Shown: positions 45,377 to 54,565, counted from the stretch's first letter. The stretch is 60,910 nucleotides of DNA from Candidatus Omnitrophota bacterium (GCA_021108075.1 JAIORP010000096.1:1-60910), one strand, 5' to 3'. Made by a program: numbers and translations. Notes: generated by a model from the sequence alone, not told the origin.

Positions 45377-45544
45377 ATGAAAAGGATCAAAACGAATAGA
45401 AAAATGGATTCGACCCGCGCATATGCTCTAAGGCCGGAGCAATGTTTTTATCTGCAATTATTTGTTTTAGTCGTCGTCTTAGTCGTTGTCGCCTTTTCTC
45501 CGCCCTGGGGTCTGATCTCATGTGTTGCCCCTGTCGGCGGTTAG
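45377..45544 (+). CDS. Leader peptide 2 of the acetolactate synthase gene, 55 aa
   Basis: ATG 45377 with AAAGGA nine bases upstream. Basic N-terminus (MKRIKTNRKMD), then residues 26-38 read LQLFVLVVVLVVV: seven Val and four Leu in thirteen codons. The stop TAG (45542-45544) sits in the loop of terminator 2, so a ribosome that finishes the peptide would cover the terminator stem. E. coli ilvB has a similar Val-rich leader (IvbL), but shorter. It could alternatively be a small membrane protein. Confidence 0.65.
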   Translation: MKRIKTNRKMDSTRAYALRPEQCFYLQLFVLVVVLVVVAFSPPWGLISCVAPVGG

Positions 45545-45563
45545 GCCGGTAGGGGCTTTTTTT
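45527..45563 (+). terminator. Intrinsic terminator / attenuator 2
   Basis: Stem from GCCCCTGTCGGC (45527-45538) to GCCGGTAGGGGC (45545-45556), 12 pairs including two G-U, loop of 6 nt, then seven T. Its 5' arm can also pair perfectly over 9 bp with the 3' arm of terminator 1 (45317-45325). Confidence 0.88.
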
Positions 45564-45669
45564 ATGCCGGCCGTTTGAAGCATCCAATCGCAGAGCAATA
45601 AAAAAGTTTTTTAAAATAAGAGATGAAATATTAAAAAAGATGGACAAAACTCGAAAAAGGAAAGACATC

Positions 45670-47373
45670 ATGAAAAAGAATGGAGCAGAAATCATCATTA
45701 GTTTTTTAGAATTTTACGGGATCAGGACAATCGTCGGTATTCCGGGCGGAGCGAACTTGCCGATATACGATGCCCTGCACAAGAGCCGGCTGCGGCACAT
45801 TCTTGCCCGTCACGAACAGGGCGCTGGATTCATCGCGCAGGGAATGGCGCGTTCAACAGGGGAACCCGCTGTTTGTCTGGCAACGTCAGGTCCTGGCGCG
45901 ACAAATTTATTGACCGCTATCGCGGACGCGTATATGGATTCGGTTCCCGTTATCGCGATTACGGGGCAAGTTCCGACCAGTCTGAGCGGGACCATGGCCT
46001 TTCAGGAAGTGGATACGAACAATGTGTTTAAACCGGTCACGAAAAAAAGTTATTACGCCCGCAATGCGCGGGAGTTGATCGAAATTTTGCCGCAAGCGTT
46101 CCGTATCGCTAAACACGGCCGACCAGGACCGGTGCTGATCGACGTTCCTAAAGATGTTCAGTTAGCCCGAACAGTTTGTCCCGAATGGAGAGAGTTTGAA
46201 CAGCCGGAACAGCTCCGGCCCCGCGTCCTTGATCAGCAAATCATCGACCAGATTTCTGAACAGATCAATCTCTCCCGGAAACCGGTTTGTTATATCGGCG
46301 GGGGTATTATCCATGCTGGCGCCGGTCATGTCCTGGATGATTTTATTCAGAAAACGCATATTCCCTTAACATCAACTCTGATGGGATTAGGTGCCTTCCC
46401 GACGCGTGATGCTCATTGTATCGGTATGTTGGGGATGCATGGCAAAGCCTATACAAATAGGATTATGCGGGAGGCGGATTTGCTGATCGCCTTAGGGGCG
46501 CGTTTTGATGATCGCGCGACGGGCAAGGTCCAGGAGTTTTGTCCGCAGGCAAAAATTATCCATATAGACATAGATCCAAAGGAGATCAACAAAATCAAGC
46601 CGGCTGATTGGTCGATAACGGCAGATGTCAAGCAGGCCTTGGAAGGTCTCATCCCCCGGGTGGTTGAAAACGATAGAAGACAGTGGTGGGATCGGGTTGA
46701 AAGCATAAAAAGGAACACGGCCAGTATTCCATCTTATCAGGATAAAGCGCACGCGGTTCAATATATTCAGGCGATTGGTTTGATGAGCGGCCCTGAAGCG
46801 ATCATAACAACAGATGTGGGGCAGCATCAAATGTGGGTGGCCCAGGCTTATCCGTTTCAGCATCCGCGCACATTGCTCACATCAGGAGGATTGGGTACGA
46901 TGGGGTTTGGTTTGCCGGCAGCCATTGGCGCGGCTTTGGCGCATCCGCATAAAAAGGTTATTTGTTTTACAGGGGATGGGTCTTTATTGATGAATATTCA
47001 GGAACTGGCCACCTTAGCAGAGTTGAATCTTAATGTGACCATTGTTCTTATGAACAATGACGCGTTAGGTCTGGTGCGCCAGCAGCAGGAACTGTTCTAT
47101 CAGAAAAATTATTGCGCGACTCATTTTCTTCAAGGCCCGGACTTCGCGGCCATTGCGCAAAATTTTGGCATCAAAGGCGTTGATTTAGGTGAAGCTTGTA
47201 ACAAGCAAGAAACTTTGGCAGAAAGTTTACGCACGGATGGACCCTGTTTGATCAATATTCCCATTGATGCTCAAGATAATGTGTGGCCGATTGTTCCAGG
47301 CGGCAAAGGAAACGGGTCGATGCTTTTTGAGTCCGAGGATCAAAATCATCATCTCATTAGAAATGACCGCTGA
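45670..47373 (+). CDS. ilvB: Acetolactate synthase, large (catalytic) subunit
   Basis: ThDP enzyme condensing pyruvate (or pyruvate + 2-oxobutyrate) to acetolactate/acetohydroxybutyrate, the first common step of Val, Leu and Ile synthesis. Full-length ThDP fold: GIPGGANLPIYDAL, the catalytic Glu in ARHEQGAGFIAQGMAR, TSGPGATNLLTAIADAYMDS, AFQEVDTNNVFKPVTK, the FAD-region RFDDRATGKV, and the ThDP motif CFTGDGSLLMNIQELATLAE ... MNNDALG. ATG 45670 with AAAGGAAAG upstream is preferred over ATG 45640. No ilvN regulatory-subunit gene follows. Leader structure suggests attenuation by Val/Leu supply. Confidence 0.92.
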   Translation: MKKNGAEIIISFLEFYGIRTIVGIPGGANLPIYDALHKSRLRHILARHEQGAGFIAQGMARSTGEPAVCLATSGPGATNLLTAIADAYMDSVPVIAITGQVPTSLSGTMAFQEVDTNNVFKPVTKKSYYARNARELIEILPQAFRIAKHGRPGPVLIDVPKDVQLARTVCPEWREFEQPEQLRPRVLDQQIIDQISEQINLSRKPVCYIGGGIIHAGAGHVLDDFIQKTHIPLTSTLMGLGAFPTRDAHCIGMLGMHGKAYTNRIMREADLLIALGARFDDRATGKVQEFCPQAKIIHIDIDPKEINKIKPADWSITADVKQALEGLIPRVVENDRRQWWDRVESIKRNTASIPSYQDKAHAVQYIQAIGLMSGPEAIITTDVGQHQMWVAQAYPFQHPRTLLTSGGLGTMGFGLPAAIGAALAHPHKKVICFTGDGSLLMNIQELATLAELNLNVTIVLMNNDALGLVRQQQELFYQKNYCATHFLQGPDFAAIAQNFGIKGVDLGEACNKQETLAESLRTDGPCLINIPIDAQDNVWPIVPGGKGNGSMLFESEDQNHHLIRNDR

Positions 47374-47613
47374 CATCCGCTTGACGTTCCAGATAGACAT
47401 CGATTAGAATAAAATCGTCTACTCAGGATGCTATTTAAGAGCCGGTAGCTTATCGCTTCGCAAACCTTAAATAGGGATAATTTGTGAGAAATAAGGTGTA
47501 AATGAGCTGTTATGTGATAAATTATGAATGATCATTAAAATGACGCAGTCTTTTGACGATCGGTGATAAGGTGACTGGAGGGTACGCAAAGATTCCGCGC
47601 TTAAGCCGTGTTG
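47374..47613. other. Intergenic region, nothing recognised
   Basis: 240 bp after ilvB, with no gene, clear terminator or RNA seen. An R1 copy follows. Confidence 0.4.
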
Positions 47614-47695
47614 ATACCAAATCCATTAATAAATTGTTCTATTTTAATTCTGAAAAGCAGAATTGGTGTTGGTCATTATTTAATGGAATTGGTAT
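47614..47695 (+). repeat. R1 foldback repeat, full length (82 bp)
   Basis: Consensus R1, plus orientation, with one change in the right arm (GGTGTTGGTC for GGTTTTGGTC). It ends 45 bp before the PMP3-like start. Confidence 0.95.
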
Positions 47696-47740
47696 GATTA
47701 TGGGAAATGAAGTAAACTCGAAACAATGAGGAGGAAACAA

Positions 47741-47907
47741 ATGGGTATCATTAAAATTATTGTCTCAATTTTCTTGCCACCACTGGCAGCATTTTTGCAG
47801 GTCGGTGTCACAAAACATTTTTGGATTAATATCCTGCTGACACTGTTGGGGGGCTTCCAGGTATCATCCATGCCCTGTGGCTCGTCCTTACGGACCAAAA
47901 AGCATGA
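47741..47907 (+). pseudogene. PMP3/YqaE (UPF0057) small membrane protein, frameshifted
   Basis: GAGGAGG precedes ATG 47741. The first 38 residues are a typical PMP3 half (IIVSIFLPPLAAFLQVGV, FWINILLTLLGG). At the G6 run (about 47848-47853) the frame is lost. One extra G would continue as LPGIIHALWLVLTDQKA and stop at TGA 47905-47907, the normal second helix and end. As read, the frame continues with unrelated residues to 47929. Sequencing error, phase variation or true decay are all possible. Confidence 0.7.
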
Positions 47908-48033
47908 AGGTCGAGAGGGATGTGTTTAACCATTGCGGCCATTTCCAGCCGTATTTGCCGAAAAATACCAGGAGATCCTGTTTGTTATTTTTTGATTTAT
48001 TGATGGTCTAAAAATGATTTCGATGAACGTTTT

Positions 48034-48076
48034 AATGGAGTGAATTCCTCTGAGCTCTGTTGCGAGGAGATTCACT
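48034..48076 (+). repeat. R2 hairpin repeat
   Basis: AATGGAGTGAATTCCTC on the left and GAGGAGATTCACTG on the right form a stem around TGAGCTCTGTTGC. The same hairpin lies within the R1 variant at 40473 and partly at 2231 and 14708. 18 bp before the next gene. Confidence 0.75.
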
Positions 48077-48093
48077 GTGAATAATCTGTCTTT

Positions 48094-49407
48094 ATGCCTG
48101 TTGATCAACCACAATTAGTCATCGCCGACAATAACGGCCAGATTTATACGATTCCTTTTTTAGAAGCGGTCGGGATGAAGGGCGGGGTGTGTTTCCGGCT
48201 GAGCGATAGGGATTTAATCAAATTACCTCACGGCAGTCAGATGTTTATGCTGCCCCAACGCCCACCGGTTTGTTATGACCCTGAAGCAGCTGAATATGTG
48301 GCTCTGGACTTTAATCCGTTAAAGAAAGAAAACGAACCATGCTGGGCTGTCGCCGCTTTTGCCGCGCCCGGTTACACGATCACGTACAACAGCGCGTATC
48401 AGTTGCCGAAAAAGAATAAGAAAAAATGGCTGCCGTTGTTTGCCTATGGCGCTGTCGTGTGTTATAAAGAAGATTTTTATGTAACCGCTGTTCGCGTCGA
48501 CTGGGAAAGGCGTCAAGACCCGCGTTACATGGACCTCGGTTTGATGAAAAAAAATATCAAGGCGTTCCTCAAATCGTTCCCGCGAAACCGCTTGATCAAG
48601 CATCTCGAAAATTGCGCTTTAGTGAACTGTTGCCCTGCGGCCAAAAATTTTTTTTTACAACGTTATGAAGGACCCTTGCCGACGTCGCCGAAATGCAATT
48701 CACAGTGCCTGGGTTGCATTTCTTACCAGCCGGAAGATAAATGCCCGGTCACCCAACCAAGGATTACGTTCATTCCGACACCGGAAGAAATTGCTGAAAC
48801 AGCGTTGTACCACATTGATCATGTGGCTGATCCGGTGGTCAGTTTTGGGCAGGGGTGTGAAGGCGAGCCGCTTCTCGTCGCCGATAAAATTGAGCGGGCG
48901 ATCCGTCTGATCCGTAAAAAGACGGCCAGGGGGATTATTAATTTGAACACCAATGCCAGCCGTCCGGAATCTGTCGCCCGTTTGTGTGACGCGGGATTGG
49001 ATAGCATTCGCGTGAGCCTCAACAGTTTTCGCAAGAAATATTATGACCTGTATTATCAACCGCATGGTTATGACCTGCAGGATGTCTTGAGTTCGATCCA
49101 TCAGGTCAAAAGGCGTAAGAAATTTGTTTCTTTGAACTATTTAACCATGCCGGGCTTCACGGATGATTATGATGAGTATTCGACTTTAAAAGATTTTATG
49201 GACGTCCTGAATATTGATATGATCCAATGGCGCAACTTGAATTTTGATCCCTTGATGTACTTTGAGCTGCTGCACTTCAGTCCAGATTCGCAAAAAATGC
49301 TGGGGATCGATAATCTGATCCATTCCATCCATCGTCAATACCCGCACATCATGAAGGGGTATTTTAATCCGTCCCGCCGAAGAATGCGGAGGTTTTTTCA
49401 ACAATAA
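48094..49407 (+). CDS. Radical SAM protein of unknown substrate
   Basis: 437 residues. The first ~200 form an accessory domain (VIADNNGQIYTIPFLEAVGM; Cys-containing ALVNCCPAAKNFFL). The radical SAM [4Fe-4S] motif is CNSQCLGC (near residues 203-210), followed by another Cys (CPVTQPR). Then SFGQGCEGEPLL (the GGE-like strand motif), INLNTNASRPESVARL and DSIRVSLNS complete the half-barrel. No B12 domain. It resembles a conserved uncharacterised rSAM family. Start ATG 48094. Confidence 0.82.
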   Translation: MPVDQPQLVIADNNGQIYTIPFLEAVGMKGGVCFRLSDRDLIKLPHGSQMFMLPQRPPVCYDPEAAEYVALDFNPLKKENEPCWAVAAFAAPGYTITYNSAYQLPKKNKKKWLPLFAYGAVVCYKEDFYVTAVRVDWERRQDPRYMDLGLMKKNIKAFLKSFPRNRLIKHLENCALVNCCPAAKNFFLQRYEGPLPTSPKCNSQCLGCISYQPEDKCPVTQPRITFIPTPEEIAETALYHIDHVADPVVSFGQGCEGEPLLVADKIERAIRLIRKKTARGIINLNTNASRPESVARLCDAGLDSIRVSLNSFRKKYYDLYYQPHGYDLQDVLSSIHQVKRRKKFVSLNYLTMPGFTDDYDEYSTLKDFMDVLNIDMIQWRNLNFDPLMYFELLHFSPDSQKMLGIDNLIHSIHRQYPHIMKGYFNPSRRRMRRFFQQ

Positions 49408-49419
49408 TCCATAAGCATT

Positions 49420-49977
49420 TTAGGCCGGATACACGGTTGCCTTCGCGACTTTATCCCGGGTTTCTTTATCGGTCAGTTGTTCAATAATGGCGAGCCCGAA
49501 TTCAAAAGCTGTTCCGGCTCCCTGGCTGGTGATGATATGCCCGTCGATAATGACTGGCGCGGACTTAAAGCGTATTTTATCCGTAAAGGCCTTTTCAGCG
49601 CCAGGAAAACATGTTGCGTCACGGTTATCCAGGATCCCCTGCGGGGCCAGAACCCTGGCCGGGGCCGCACAGATTGCGGCGATGATTTTTTGCTGGGCGT
49701 GCATTTTTAATAATAAAGAATTTAACGCGGCAGAGTCTGCCAGGTTTTGTGCCCCGGGCATACCTCCCGGCAGGATAATGGCATCATAGTCCGGGCAGTC
49801 TCGCTTAAAAATGATATCTGTTTCGATCCTGATTTGTCCGTGTGAACCTCTGATTTGTTTTGAACCAAGACCGGCGACGGTCACATCAATTCGGGCGCGG
49901 CGGAGCAAATCAATCGGGGTGATCGCTTCAATGTCCTCAAATCCTTCGGCTAAGATGACCAATGCTTTTTTTGTCAT
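49420..49977 (-). CDS. DJ-1/PfpI (YajL-like) protein
   Basis: 185 residues of the DJ-1 clade: ALVILAEGFEDIEAITPIDL (conserved Glu in EGFEDIE), DAIILPGGMPGAQNL, the nucleophile Cys in IIAAICAAPARVL (about residue 104), and ITSQGAGTAFEFGLAIIEQL. Proposed roles in the family include oxidative-stress protection and glyoxalase/deglycase activity. Convergent with the radical SAM gene, 12 bp apart. Confidence 0.9.
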   Translation of the reverse strand: MTKKALVILAEGFEDIEAITPIDLLRRARIDVTVAGLGSKQIRGSHGQIRIETDIIFKRDCPDYDAIILPGGMPGAQNLADSAALNSLLLKMHAQQKIIAAICAAPARVLAPQGILDNRDATCFPGAEKAFTDKIRFKSAPVIIDGHIITSQGAGTAFEFGLAIIEQLTDKETRDKVAKATVYPA

Positions 49978-50097
49978 GATGATTTCCTTTTTTAAATTGA
50001 ATATTTCTATTCGAAAATAAATTTTTGAAATATAATAGTTAAAATATAATTAATATTTATATTAATACCATCTATCATATATTAAAAAGTTAAATCA

Positions 50098-51693
50098 ATG
50101 AATTATTTTTCTTTGAGTGGATTTTTCATCGCGGCAACAAGCCTTCTTATCGGAGTATTTGTCCTTATTCGTAACCCCAGGGCAGCGATCAATCGAGCTT
50201 TGTTTTATAACGGGTTTAGTCTTTTTTTCTGGGCGCTGAACTATGCTTTTTGGCAAATGTCATCAGACGCGCAACAAGCCTTGTTCCTGAACCGGGTCAC
50301 AATGATAGGCGCGATCTTTATCCCGTCAACTTTTTTACATTTCTGTTTCCATTTGCTAAACAGTTATCATAAAAATGTCCGCAAGATTGTTGTTTGTTAT
50401 TGTTTTTCCATCATTTTCATCTTGTTAGACATGACCCCTTTGTTTGTTCAGGATGTCCGTCCTCGTTTAATTTTTTCTTTTTGGCCGACGGCGGGCGTGG
50501 CGTTTACCTCTTTTCTTGTCTATTTCTTTAGTGTTATCTTCTGGGGGTTATGCCTTCTGTATTCACATTCCATGAAAGTCACCGGGAATAATCGGAAACA
50601 GTTACGGCTGGTGTTCTGGAGCATCTTGATTTCTTTAACGGGGGGAGCATTTAATTTTCCCTTATGGTATGATATCCCCATCATCCCCTATCCTAATATC
50701 CTTGTGGTCTTTTATGTTTTCGCGCTTAGCTATGCCATTTTTCGTTACCGCCTTATTGATGTCCAATTGGTGATTAAAAAAAGTTTAGTGTATATGACCA
50801 TGATCGCCGTCTTAACGGCGTTATACGCCGGGTTTGTGTATTTTTTTGAGGTGTTTTTCAGGGAATTGATTGGTTATAAATCCATCTTTGTGTCTTTGAT
50901 TTACGCGCTCTCAATTGCCGTTATTTTTATTCCGTTGAGGAATTGGTTGCAACGGTTCATTAACAGGGTATTCTTCCGCGGAAGTTTTTTAGATCTTTTT
51001 GAGCAGAACAAACAGCTCAAACAAGAGATCGCGAAGACAGATAAATACCGGTCGTTAACAACTTTGACGAAAGGCATCGTCCTTGAGATGAAAAACCCTT
51101 TATCGTCTTTGCAAGGTTATGCGTTTTTTTTGCCTAAAAGAATGGATGATGAAAAATTTTTAACACGCTTCGCAGCTGTTTTACACAAAGATCTGAACCG
51201 GCTGACGGGTATGATTGATAAGCTCAATGATTATTGTCAGCCCACTTCGATTGCTTTAAAAGATGTGGATATAAAGGGTTTATTGCTAGAGGCTTTTAAC
51301 GCGTACAAAGGTCAGCTGACTGATTTGAATATTGACTTGCAGCTGGATATTAGTGATGAAGATATATATTTGAACGTGGACCCGAACCAGATCCGTCAAG
51401 TTTTTGTTAATATTGGTTTAAACGCCATTGAATCCATGCCTGAGGGAGGGGTTTTAACGGTCGGACTCAAAAGGAGCCGGGATTTTGTTTTGATCTCTAT
51501 TCAGGACAGTGGGTATGGTATTCCCCCGGAAGATTTAAGCCAGATTTTCGATCCTTTTTATAGCCTGAAAGATCAAAATACCGGATTAGGCCTGTCCATT
51601 ACCCAGGGTATCATTGAGAATCATCAGGGTAAAATTCGTGTAACCAGTAAGATCGGGGAGGGAAGTGAGTTTGTTATCGAACTTCCTCTTTAA
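50098..51693 (+). CDS. 7TM histidine-kinase-like protein lacking the phospho-acceptor His (paralogue 1)
   Basis: The N-terminal ~230 residues hold about seven membrane helices of the 7TM sensor type, followed by two more hydrophobic segments. The dimerisation region has TLTKGIVLEMKNPLSSLQGY: the H-box where HE-[IMV]-[KR]-N-P is expected reads L329-E-M-K-N-P, with Leu instead of His. The ATPase domain is intact: NIGLNAIESMPEGG (N box), DSGYGIPPED (G1), FDPFYSLK (F box), NTGLGLSI (G2). Either it signals without His phosphotransfer, or another His is used. No response regulator gene is adjacent. 48 bp before its paralogue. Confidence 0.85.
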   Translation: MNYFSLSGFFIAATSLLIGVFVLIRNPRAAINRALFYNGFSLFFWALNYAFWQMSSDAQQALFLNRVTMIGAIFIPSTFLHFCFHLLNSYHKNVRKIVVCYCFSIIFILLDMTPLFVQDVRPRLIFSFWPTAGVAFTSFLVYFFSVIFWGLCLLYSHSMKVTGNNRKQLRLVFWSILISLTGGAFNFPLWYDIPIIPYPNILVVFYVFALSYAIFRYRLIDVQLVIKKSLVYMTMIAVLTALYAGFVYFFEVFFRELIGYKSIFVSLIYALSIAVIFIPLRNWLQRFINRVFFRGSFLDLFEQNKQLKQEIAKTDKYRSLTTLTKGIVLEMKNPLSSLQGYAFFLPKRMDDEKFLTRFAAVLHKDLNRLTGMIDKLNDYCQPTSIALKDVDIKGLLLEAFNAYKGQLTDLNIDLQLDISDEDIYLNVDPNQIRQVFVNIGLNAIESMPEGGVLTVGLKRSRDFVLISIQDSGYGIPPEDLSQIFDPFYSLKDQNTGLGLSITQGIIENHQGKIRVTSKIGEGSEFVIELPL

Positions 51694-51741
51694 AATGTTT
51701 TAAGTGGTTCAATTTGTTGCTAAACGAAAAAACAAAATAAT

Positions 51742-53349
51742 ATGCTTTTTTTTACTTTAAGTACATTGATCAATCTTCTCGTCAGTATCATGGTGGGTTG
51801 GTTGGTGTTGTCCCATAACCGCTATCTTCCCGCTAACCGTTCTCTCGTGTATGTTGTGGGTTGTTTGTCAGTCTGGAACGTTTATTTTTTTTGCTTGATG
51901 GTGTCTTCGACGTCTGATCTGGCCCTTTTTGCGGTGCAATGTGTTGTTTTGAGTTGTGTTGTCCTGCCGGTGGCCATATTTGATTTTGTTATTCACCTGC
52001 TTAATATCGTTAAAGAAAATAAAAAGTTTTCGCGGCTCTCCATGCTGTTTTGTTTGGGTTTAGGTTTAGGAATTTTTTTTCCTAACCTGGTGATTAACAG
52101 CCTGCGGCCTAAAATGATGTTCCCCTATTTCCCAACGGCTGGTATTTTATTTCATGCTTATGTGATCTACTTTGCCGTGATTGTTGTTCGCTGTCTATAC
52201 TTGCTATATGCGCATTCTTTGAAGTTAACCGGATTGCGCCGTCAGCAGATCCGTGTTGTTTTTTGGGGTCTGACAATGGCGATCATTGGAGGGGCGACAA
52301 ATCTTTTTCTTTGGTATGATATCGCCATCCCCCCGTATGGCCATGTTTTTATCGGCTTGATTCCCTTGTCATTGAGTTACGGGATCATCAAGTACCGTTT
52401 GATTGGTTTGCAGCTTGTCCTTAAAAAAAGTTTTGTCTATGTCATTTTGATTACGATCATGATTGCCTTTTATTTCTTCCTGGTCCACATCGTCGAGAGG
52501 TTTTTGCGCGGCACTGTCATATTTCATCCTGGCATTGTACCATTGTCTTATGTGGTAACGATTGCGTTTTGTTTTATTCCGTTAAGAGACCGTTTGAAGA
52601 AGGTGCTAGATGAACAATTTCTGCGGGGAAGCTTTTTTGACCTTTTTCAGCTTAATGAGAAACTGAGGCAAGAAATATCGAAGACAGATAAATACAGATC
52701 TCTGTCGACTTTGACAAAAGGAATAGCGTTAGAGATGAAGAATCCGATTGCCACATTGCAATCATATTCCTATATTTTTTCAAAAAAAATAAAAGACAAA
52801 AAATTTATTTTAAAGTTTTCTAATGTGTTGAACAGGGAACTTCAACGGCTTATTAATATGGCCGAAAAGTTGAATGATTACAGCTGTCCGACGCCTTTGG
52901 CCGTCCGTGAGACCGATGTCAATCAACTGTTAAAAGATGTTTTGGAAACGATGCAGCAGGACTTTCTGGACAAGAAAATAAAAGTGTTTAAAGAGATTCA
53001 TCAAGACCCCGTTGAGCTGCCCCTGGACCCGCATCAAATCCGACAGGTGCTAGTCAACATCATCATCAACGCGGTTGAGGCCATGCCGAATGGGGGCAAG
53101 TTGTGGATTGGCAGTGCGATGGATGATGATTCTTTTAAAATATCAATCAAGGATAATGGTTGCGGGATCACGCATGAAGACGTCAGCCAGGTTTTTGATC
53201 CGTTCTACAGCTTAAAAGGTAACAATACCGGTTTAGGTTTATCCATCGCGCAGGCGATCATAGAAGGTCATCGAGGTACGATTGGTGTTCAGAGTGAGAT
53301 TGGAGTGGGAACGGAATTTATCATTGAAGTGCCTTTATCGGGAGAATGA
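51742..53349 (+). CDS. 7TM histidine-kinase-like protein lacking the phospho-acceptor His (paralogue 2)
   Basis: A tandem duplicate of the previous gene (shared FLRGSFFDLF, KTDKYRSLSTLTKG, LPLDPHQIRQVLVN). About seven N-terminal helices, then the H-box TLTKGIALEMKNPIATLQSY with Leu330 at the His position. ATPase motifs are intact: NIIINAVEAMPNGG, DNGCGITHED, FDPFYSLKGNNTGLGLSI. That both copies share the same loss suggests the change predates duplication and is tolerated. The pair may act as a heterodimeric sensor without phosphotransfer. Confidence 0.85.
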   Translation: MLFFTLSTLINLLVSIMVGWLVLSHNRYLPANRSLVYVVGCLSVWNVYFFCLMVSSTSDLALFAVQCVVLSCVVLPVAIFDFVIHLLNIVKENKKFSRLSMLFCLGLGLGIFFPNLVINSLRPKMMFPYFPTAGILFHAYVIYFAVIVVRCLYLLYAHSLKLTGLRRQQIRVVFWGLTMAIIGGATNLFLWYDIAIPPYGHVFIGLIPLSLSYGIIKYRLIGLQLVLKKSFVYVILITIMIAFYFFLVHIVERFLRGTVIFHPGIVPLSYVVTIAFCFIPLRDRLKKVLDEQFLRGSFFDLFQLNEKLRQEISKTDKYRSLSTLTKGIALEMKNPIATLQSYSYIFSKKIKDKKFILKFSNVLNRELQRLINMAEKLNDYSCPTPLAVRETDVNQLLKDVLETMQQDFLDKKIKVFKEIHQDPVELPLDPHQIRQVLVNIIINAVEAMPNGGKLWIGSAMDDDSFKISIKDNGCGITHEDVSQVFDPFYSLKGNNTGLGLSIAQAIIEGHRGTIGVQSEIGVGTEFIIEVPLSGE

Positions 53350-53587
53350 AGGGCTGGGTGACGGTTTCTTTGCGGGGATGCCGGATGTCTGCCCAACTGA
53401 GAAAATGGTTGGAATCCGGACGATCCTCTGTTTTTATCGTTATTTTTGACAAGATAAAAAACTAATGATAAAATTTTTTGTCTTTTATCCATGTTCTTTT
53501 GGAATCAGGTATAGGGAGATGGGGTTTGATGGCGTCATTTTTTTTTATATTTAGATCGATGTCACAGAATGAATTTAGATCAGGATT

Positions 53588-53649
53588 ATACCAAATCCAT
53601 TAATGAATTGTTCTATTTCAATTCTGAGAAGCAGAATCGGGTTTGGTAT
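53588..53649 (+). repeat. R1 short variant (62 bp)
   Basis: Starts ATACCAAATCCATTAATGAA, has AATTCTGAGAAGCAGAATCGG, then ends directly at GTTTGGTATTATT; the right arm is shortened. 22 bp before the speE start. Confidence 0.85.
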
Positions 53650-53671
53650 TATTAAAAGCAAAGAGAAGGAA

Positions 53672-54565
53672 ATGAAAGATCACGTAAGCTTAAACAAGAA
53701 AGAATGGTTTATTGAAACACCGCTGCCAGGATCACGGCGTTATAAACTGGATGCGTTTCAGATTGAAAAAAATATTTTTAGAGGGAAGACGCCTTTTCAG
53801 GACGTTCATGTTTTTGAGAGCAAGGGCTTTGGCCGCGTGTTATCTCTGGATGGGATTATTCAGTTTACACAAAGTGATGAATTCATCTATCATGAAGTTA
53901 TCGCGCATGTGCCGTTATTTTCGCACCCGAACCCTAAACGTTTTCTGGTTATCGGTGGGGGAGACGGTGGCGTTTTGCGGGAGGCAACCAGGCATCCCTT
54001 AAAAGAAATATATCATGTTGAATTGGATCGGGAGATCGTCGAGATATGCAGAAAATACTTGCCGTCTTTATCCCGGGGGGCATTCAAGGATAAGCGTGTC
54101 AAGCTGTGCTTTGAAGACGGCATGAACTTTGTAAAGCAATACAAGGATTATTTTGATGTGATCGTTGTCGACTCGACGGACCCTGTTGGCCCGGGGAAGG
54201 TGTTATTTGAAATGGGCTTTTATCGGGACCTTTTCGCGGCTTTACGTAAAGACGGCATCGCGATTTTTCAGATGGGGGCATTATTAGATTTTTCCTTGCT
54301 TGTGAAACCTTATGCCAAAAAACTTCAAAAGCTTTACCCTTTTGTGAACCCGGTCCGTTTGCCGATGGCGTCGTACAGTTGCGGTTGTGAATACAGTTTT
54401 CTTTTGGCTTCGAAAAAAGTTGATTTGAGGGCGCTAAAGCCGTCTCTGGTCTCGAAACGTCTGAACTCCCGGCTGGGAAAGAATGCCGGGCAACTTCTGT
54501 ATTACACGCCTGAATTGCATTGTGCCAGTTTGGTTATGCCCAAAATGTGGACTCTGGATAAATGA
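53672..54565 (+). CDS. speE: Spermidine synthase (aminopropyltransferase)
   Basis: Transfers aminopropyl from decarboxylated SAM to a diamine. From ATG 53672 (AGAGAAGG upstream) the ~297-residue protein has KEWFIETPLPGSRRYKLDAF at its N-terminal end, VFESKGFGRVLSLDG, the active-site DEFIYHEVIAHVPLF, the GGGDGGVLREATRH nucleotide-binding motif, VELDREIVE, and the catalytic DVIVVDSTDPVGPG. An in-frame upstream extension to 53603 is R1-encoded and unlikely. Its stop overlaps the start of the next gene (ATGA), so it is coupled to it. Confidence 0.9.
   Translation: MKDHVSLNKKEWFIETPLPGSRRYKLDAFQIEKNIFRGKTPFQDVHVFESKGFGRVLSLDGIIQFTQSDEFIYHEVIAHVPLFSHPNPKRFLVIGGGDGGVLREATRHPLKEIYHVELDREIVEICRKYLPSLSRGAFKDKRVKLCFEDGMNFVKQYKDYFDVIVVDSTDPVGPGKVLFEMGFYRDLFAALRKDGIAIFQMGALLDFSLLVKPYAKKLQKLYPFVNPVRLPMASYSCGCEYSFLLASKKVDLRALKPSLVSKRLNSRLGKNAGQLLYYTPELHCASLVMPKMWTLDK

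Noticed and set aside
53603..53671. N-terminal extension of SpeE
   Set aside because: The extra residues are encoded by the R1 short variant; ATG 53672 has a ribosome-binding site and fits the family.
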